Below are positions 6,534 through 7,567 of a stretch of 7,567 nucleotides of DNA, piece by piece. Origin of the DNA: Oscillospiraceae bacterium (GTDB taxonomy: Bacteria > Bacillota > Clostridia > Oscillospirales > UBA929); assembly GCA_031289065.1 (NCBI GenBank), contig JAITQI010000109.1:1-7567 (forward strand). The letters are read 5' to 3'. How positions within the stretch are numbered: the first letter of the stretch is position 1; every line of letters begins with the position of its first letter. Below the pieces are notes generated by a model. That model saw only the letters and a program-made list of their open reading frames with translations, made no database searches and had not been told where the DNA came from. Made by a program: the position numbers and the translations under genes.

Positions 6534-6539
6534 TATACG

Positions 6540-6626
6540 TTGTCGGTATACGAGGCTCTGGCGCTGATGATCGCGTTTGCGGTACTGGTGCTGTTGATCC
6601 GAGATCATAACGACAAAAAGAAGTAA
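6540..6626 (+). CDS. Putative holin-like type I toxin peptide (28 residues, TTG start)
   Basis: A 28-residue peptide begins SVYEALALMIAF after the initiator, continues with a hydrophobic helix to LLI and ends in a charged tail (RDHNDKKK). The pattern of a short polar N-terminus with YEAL, a Met/Ile/Phe-rich helix, and a D/N/K-rich end resembles small holin-like toxins (Hol_Tox, relatives of TxpA and the Bsr peptides), which insert into the membrane and depolarise or permeabilise it. It is slightly shorter than most members I know. The start is TTG at 6540: AGGAGGTGAT at 6525-6534 is a near-perfect ribosome site at 9 bases spacing from AGGAGG, and an in-frame TGA at 6531-6533 excludes any earlier start. 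It has its own promoter, a locked ribosome site and an antisense transcript at its 3' end. The family call is from memory of the pattern and needs a profile search. Confidence 0.75.
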   Translation: MSVYEALALMIAFAVLVLLIRDHNDKKK

Positions 6627-6734
6627 CCGCCCCCCCGTGCAAGGTATGGCGGTTACTCTTTCGGTTCGGGGTACAAAACCCGGGCCAAGATAATCCCTAA
6701 GCTGAGCGCGACCGTCCATGACGGGCCGCTCTCT
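6614..6734 (-). ncRNA. Predicted antisense RNA (type I antitoxin), about 120 nt
   Basis: A consensus promoter on the minus strand (6741-6769) would start an RNA near 6734 running toward the toxin gene. It would end at the stem 6657-6648 / 6631-6622, which on this strand is followed by TTCTTTTT (6622-6615), a good intrinsic terminator. The RNA would be fully complementary to the last codons and 3' untranslated part of the toxin mRNA, as RatA is to txpA. No open reading frame of note lies in it. The ends are predicted from sequence only. Confidence 0.7.
6622..6657. terminator. Bidirectional hairpin at the toxin stop codon / antisense RNA terminator
   Basis: A 10-base-pair inverted repeat, AGTAACCGCC (6622-6631) with GGCGGTTACT (6648-6657), encloses a 16-base loop and includes the toxin stop codon. 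On the minus strand it is followed by TTCTTTTT, typical of an intrinsic terminator for the antisense RNA. On the plus strand only CTTT follows, so termination of the toxin mRNA here is less certain. Confidence 0.7.
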
Positions 6735-6740
6735 GTCTCT

Positions 6741-6769
6741 ATTATAGAATATCGAAATCTTCCTGTCAA
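6741..6769 (-). promoter_or_regulatory. Perfect consensus sigma-A promoter for the antisense RNA
   Basis: On the minus strand TTGACA (6769-6764) and TATAAT (6746-6741) are both perfect and separated by 17 bases. This is the best promoter in the window. No minus-strand protein gene lies downstream before the toxin locus, which supports a non-coding antisense transcript. Confidence 0.85.
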
Positions 6770-6784
6770 GCCGTGAGGGCTAAT

Positions 6785-6848
6785 GAAGAATGAAAAATTG
6801 CGGAGCCGCTGACGCGGCGATTGCATTTATCGCGCCCCGGCGCGATAA
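6785..6848. repeat. Palindromic intergenic element, copy 2 (shorter)
   Basis: Bases 6785-6820 match 3121-3155 of copy 1 with two substitutions and one inserted base. The hairpin GCCGC/GCGGC (6805-6809/6814-6818) is kept; a second stem (6827-6835 with 6840-6848) corresponds to the last hairpin of copy 1. The middle hairpin and the AT-rich terminal inverted repeats of copy 1 are missing. The right side runs directly into heptamer repeats instead. Confidence 0.65.
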
Positions 6849-6852
6849 CCCC

Positions 6853-6887
6853 AAATTGTCAATTGTCCATCGTCAATTGTCAATTGA
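6853..6887. repeat. Heptamer tandem repeat, copy 2
   Basis: Five 7-base units (AAATTGT, CAATTGT, CCATCGT, CAATTGT, CAATTGA) repeat the unit and even the CATCGT variant of the tract at 1102-1136. The tract ends inside the ribosome site region (GAAAGG at 6886-6891) of the following lipoprotein gene, so it forms most of that gene's leader. Confidence 0.75.
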
Positions 6888-6899
6888 AAGGATGCCACC

Positions 6900-7406
6900 A
6901 TGAAAAAACAACTCACCGCCCTCCTATGCCTCGCCGCCCTCTTCCTCCTGACCGCCTGCGGCCCCATTGGGGACACCATCTCCGACCTGATCCGGGGGGA
7001 CGTCGCCTGCCGGGTGGGGGAAACCTACACCACCTCGTGGTTCTCCTTCACCGTGCTCGCCGTCGAAACGCCCGCCTCCTACGCCGGGTACACGCCCCCC
7101 ACCGGGTACACGCTGGTGGACGTGACCCTCTCCGAGTCCTGCGCGGAGGGAAGCCAGCCCATGGGCACCTTCGACTTCTACCTGAACGCCCCCGCCTTCC
7201 CCGACTACATCTACCCCCTCGACCCCCTCGACGAAACCATGATGCCCACGGCGTTCACCCTCACGCCGGACACCCCCGCCACCTACCACATGCTCTACCA
7301 AATCCCCGCCGACACCACCGGCCTGCGCCTGACCTACACCGAGATGGACGCCGACAACCGCGCCGGGGCCGCCTACACCATAGACATCCCGGACGAAAGG
7401 CAATAA
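6900..7406 (+). CDS. Small lipoprotein, DUF4352-like
   Basis: The 168-residue protein has a lipoprotein signal (MKKQLTALLCLAALFLLTAC, lipid-modified Cys20) and so should sit on the outer face of the cytoplasmic membrane. The mature part is mostly beta strand: RVGETYTTSWFSFTVLAVET, then GYTLVDVTLS, and near the end MLYQIPADTTGLRLTYTE. This order (a VG-start strand, a Y-x-hydrophobic-V-D-V strand, a late L-Y-x-I-P strand) recalls the immunoglobulin-like DUF4352/telokin-like family of Firmicute lipoproteins; similarity is judged by eye. AAAGG at 6887-6891 with 8 bases of spacing supports the ATG. Its leader is built from repeat sequence, and I found no convincing promoter. It stands alone and ends before a strong terminator. 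No specific function can be given. Confidence 0.8.
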   Translation: MKKQLTALLCLAALFLLTACGPIGDTISDLIRGDVACRVGETYTTSWFSFTVLAVETPASYAGYTPPTGYTLVDVTLSESCAEGSQPMGTFDFYLNAPAFPDYIYPLDPLDETMMPTAFTLTPDTPATYHMLYQIPADTTGLRLTYTEMDADNRAGAAYTIDIPDERQ

Positions 7407-7469
7407 CCGCCCGGAAAAATCACGCTTTCCCTTTCGGGGACAAGCCATAACCTCCCCTCTCCGCTCACA

Positions 7470-7510
7470 GCGGGGGCGGGCGTTCAAAGATTCTGAACGC
7501 CTGCCCCCGC
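7470..7510 (+). terminator. Rho-independent terminator after the last lipoprotein
   Basis: A 17-base-pair stem (7470-7486 with 7494-7510, one G-U pair) with a 7-base loop is followed by CCTTTTG. It lies 63 bases after the lipoprotein stop. The rest of 7407-7567 holds no gene that I can support. Confidence 0.8.
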
Positions 7511-7567
7511 AACCTTTTGCCCCGACCCTACCCCCCGCCGAAGCCGCTTTCCTTTGCCGCCCAAAAG

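Noticed and set aside
5269..6567. A 432-codon plus-strand frame across the kinase end, lipoprotein and toxin leader
   Set aside because: Its product is Arg/Pro-rich with no domain and overlaps genes with strong family motifs and ribosome sites in another frame.

Overview
The window is a GC-rich, tightly packed bacterial chromosome segment. The gene set and style suggest a Clostridia member, most likely an Oscillospiraceae/Ruminococcaceae-type gut Firmicute. The reasons are a sporulation-type D,D-carboxypeptidase, a GerMN lipoprotein, strong AAGGAGG ribosome sites, consensus sigma-A promoters inside a GC-rich background, and small AT-rich palindromic intergenic elements. The taxonomic call is an inference; there is no rRNA or other marker to confirm it.

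Layout. (1) Bases 1-1092, plus strand: the 3' part of tsaE (cut by the left edge) overlaps tsaB; both serve tRNA t6A modification. (2) Bases 1130-2530, minus strand: a serine D-Ala-D-Ala carboxypeptidase of the DacF/PBP5 type, with a membrane anchor and a very Arg-rich tail, convergent with tsaB. Five heptamer units separate the two genes. (3) Bases 2687-3109, plus strand: a membrane-anchored helix-hairpin-helix protein of the ComEA type, whose last codon and stop lie inside the terminal inverted repeat of a small palindromic element (3104-3235). (4) Bases 3273-6391, plus strand: an operon of OmpR/PhoB-family response regulator, HAMP sensor kinase and a lipoprotein with two GerMN-like domains. 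The last two overlap by 4 bases. The order matches the actinobacterial mtrA-mtrB-lpqB operon. (5) Bases 6401-6770: a compact locus that looks like a type I toxin-antitoxin system. (6) Bases 6785-6887: a second copy of the palindromic element followed by the same heptamers. (7) Bases 6900-7406: a small lipoprotein resembling DUF4352 proteins, then a strong terminator at 7470-7510.

The most interesting part is 6401-6770. A strong promoter (TTGACA-17-TACAAT) reads a short mRNA whose AGGAGG is locked in a GAAA-capped hairpin. The mRNA encodes a 28-residue hydrophobic peptide with a TTG start that resembles the holin-like toxin (Hol_Tox) family. From the other side, a perfect consensus promoter (TTGACA-17-TATAAT) on the minus strand drives a predicted antisense RNA of about 120 nt. 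That RNA ends at a hairpin with a T-run over the end of the toxin gene. This matches the known TxpA/RatA and Bsr-type layout. No part of it is long enough to be called by ordinary gene finding, so it is probably unannotated.
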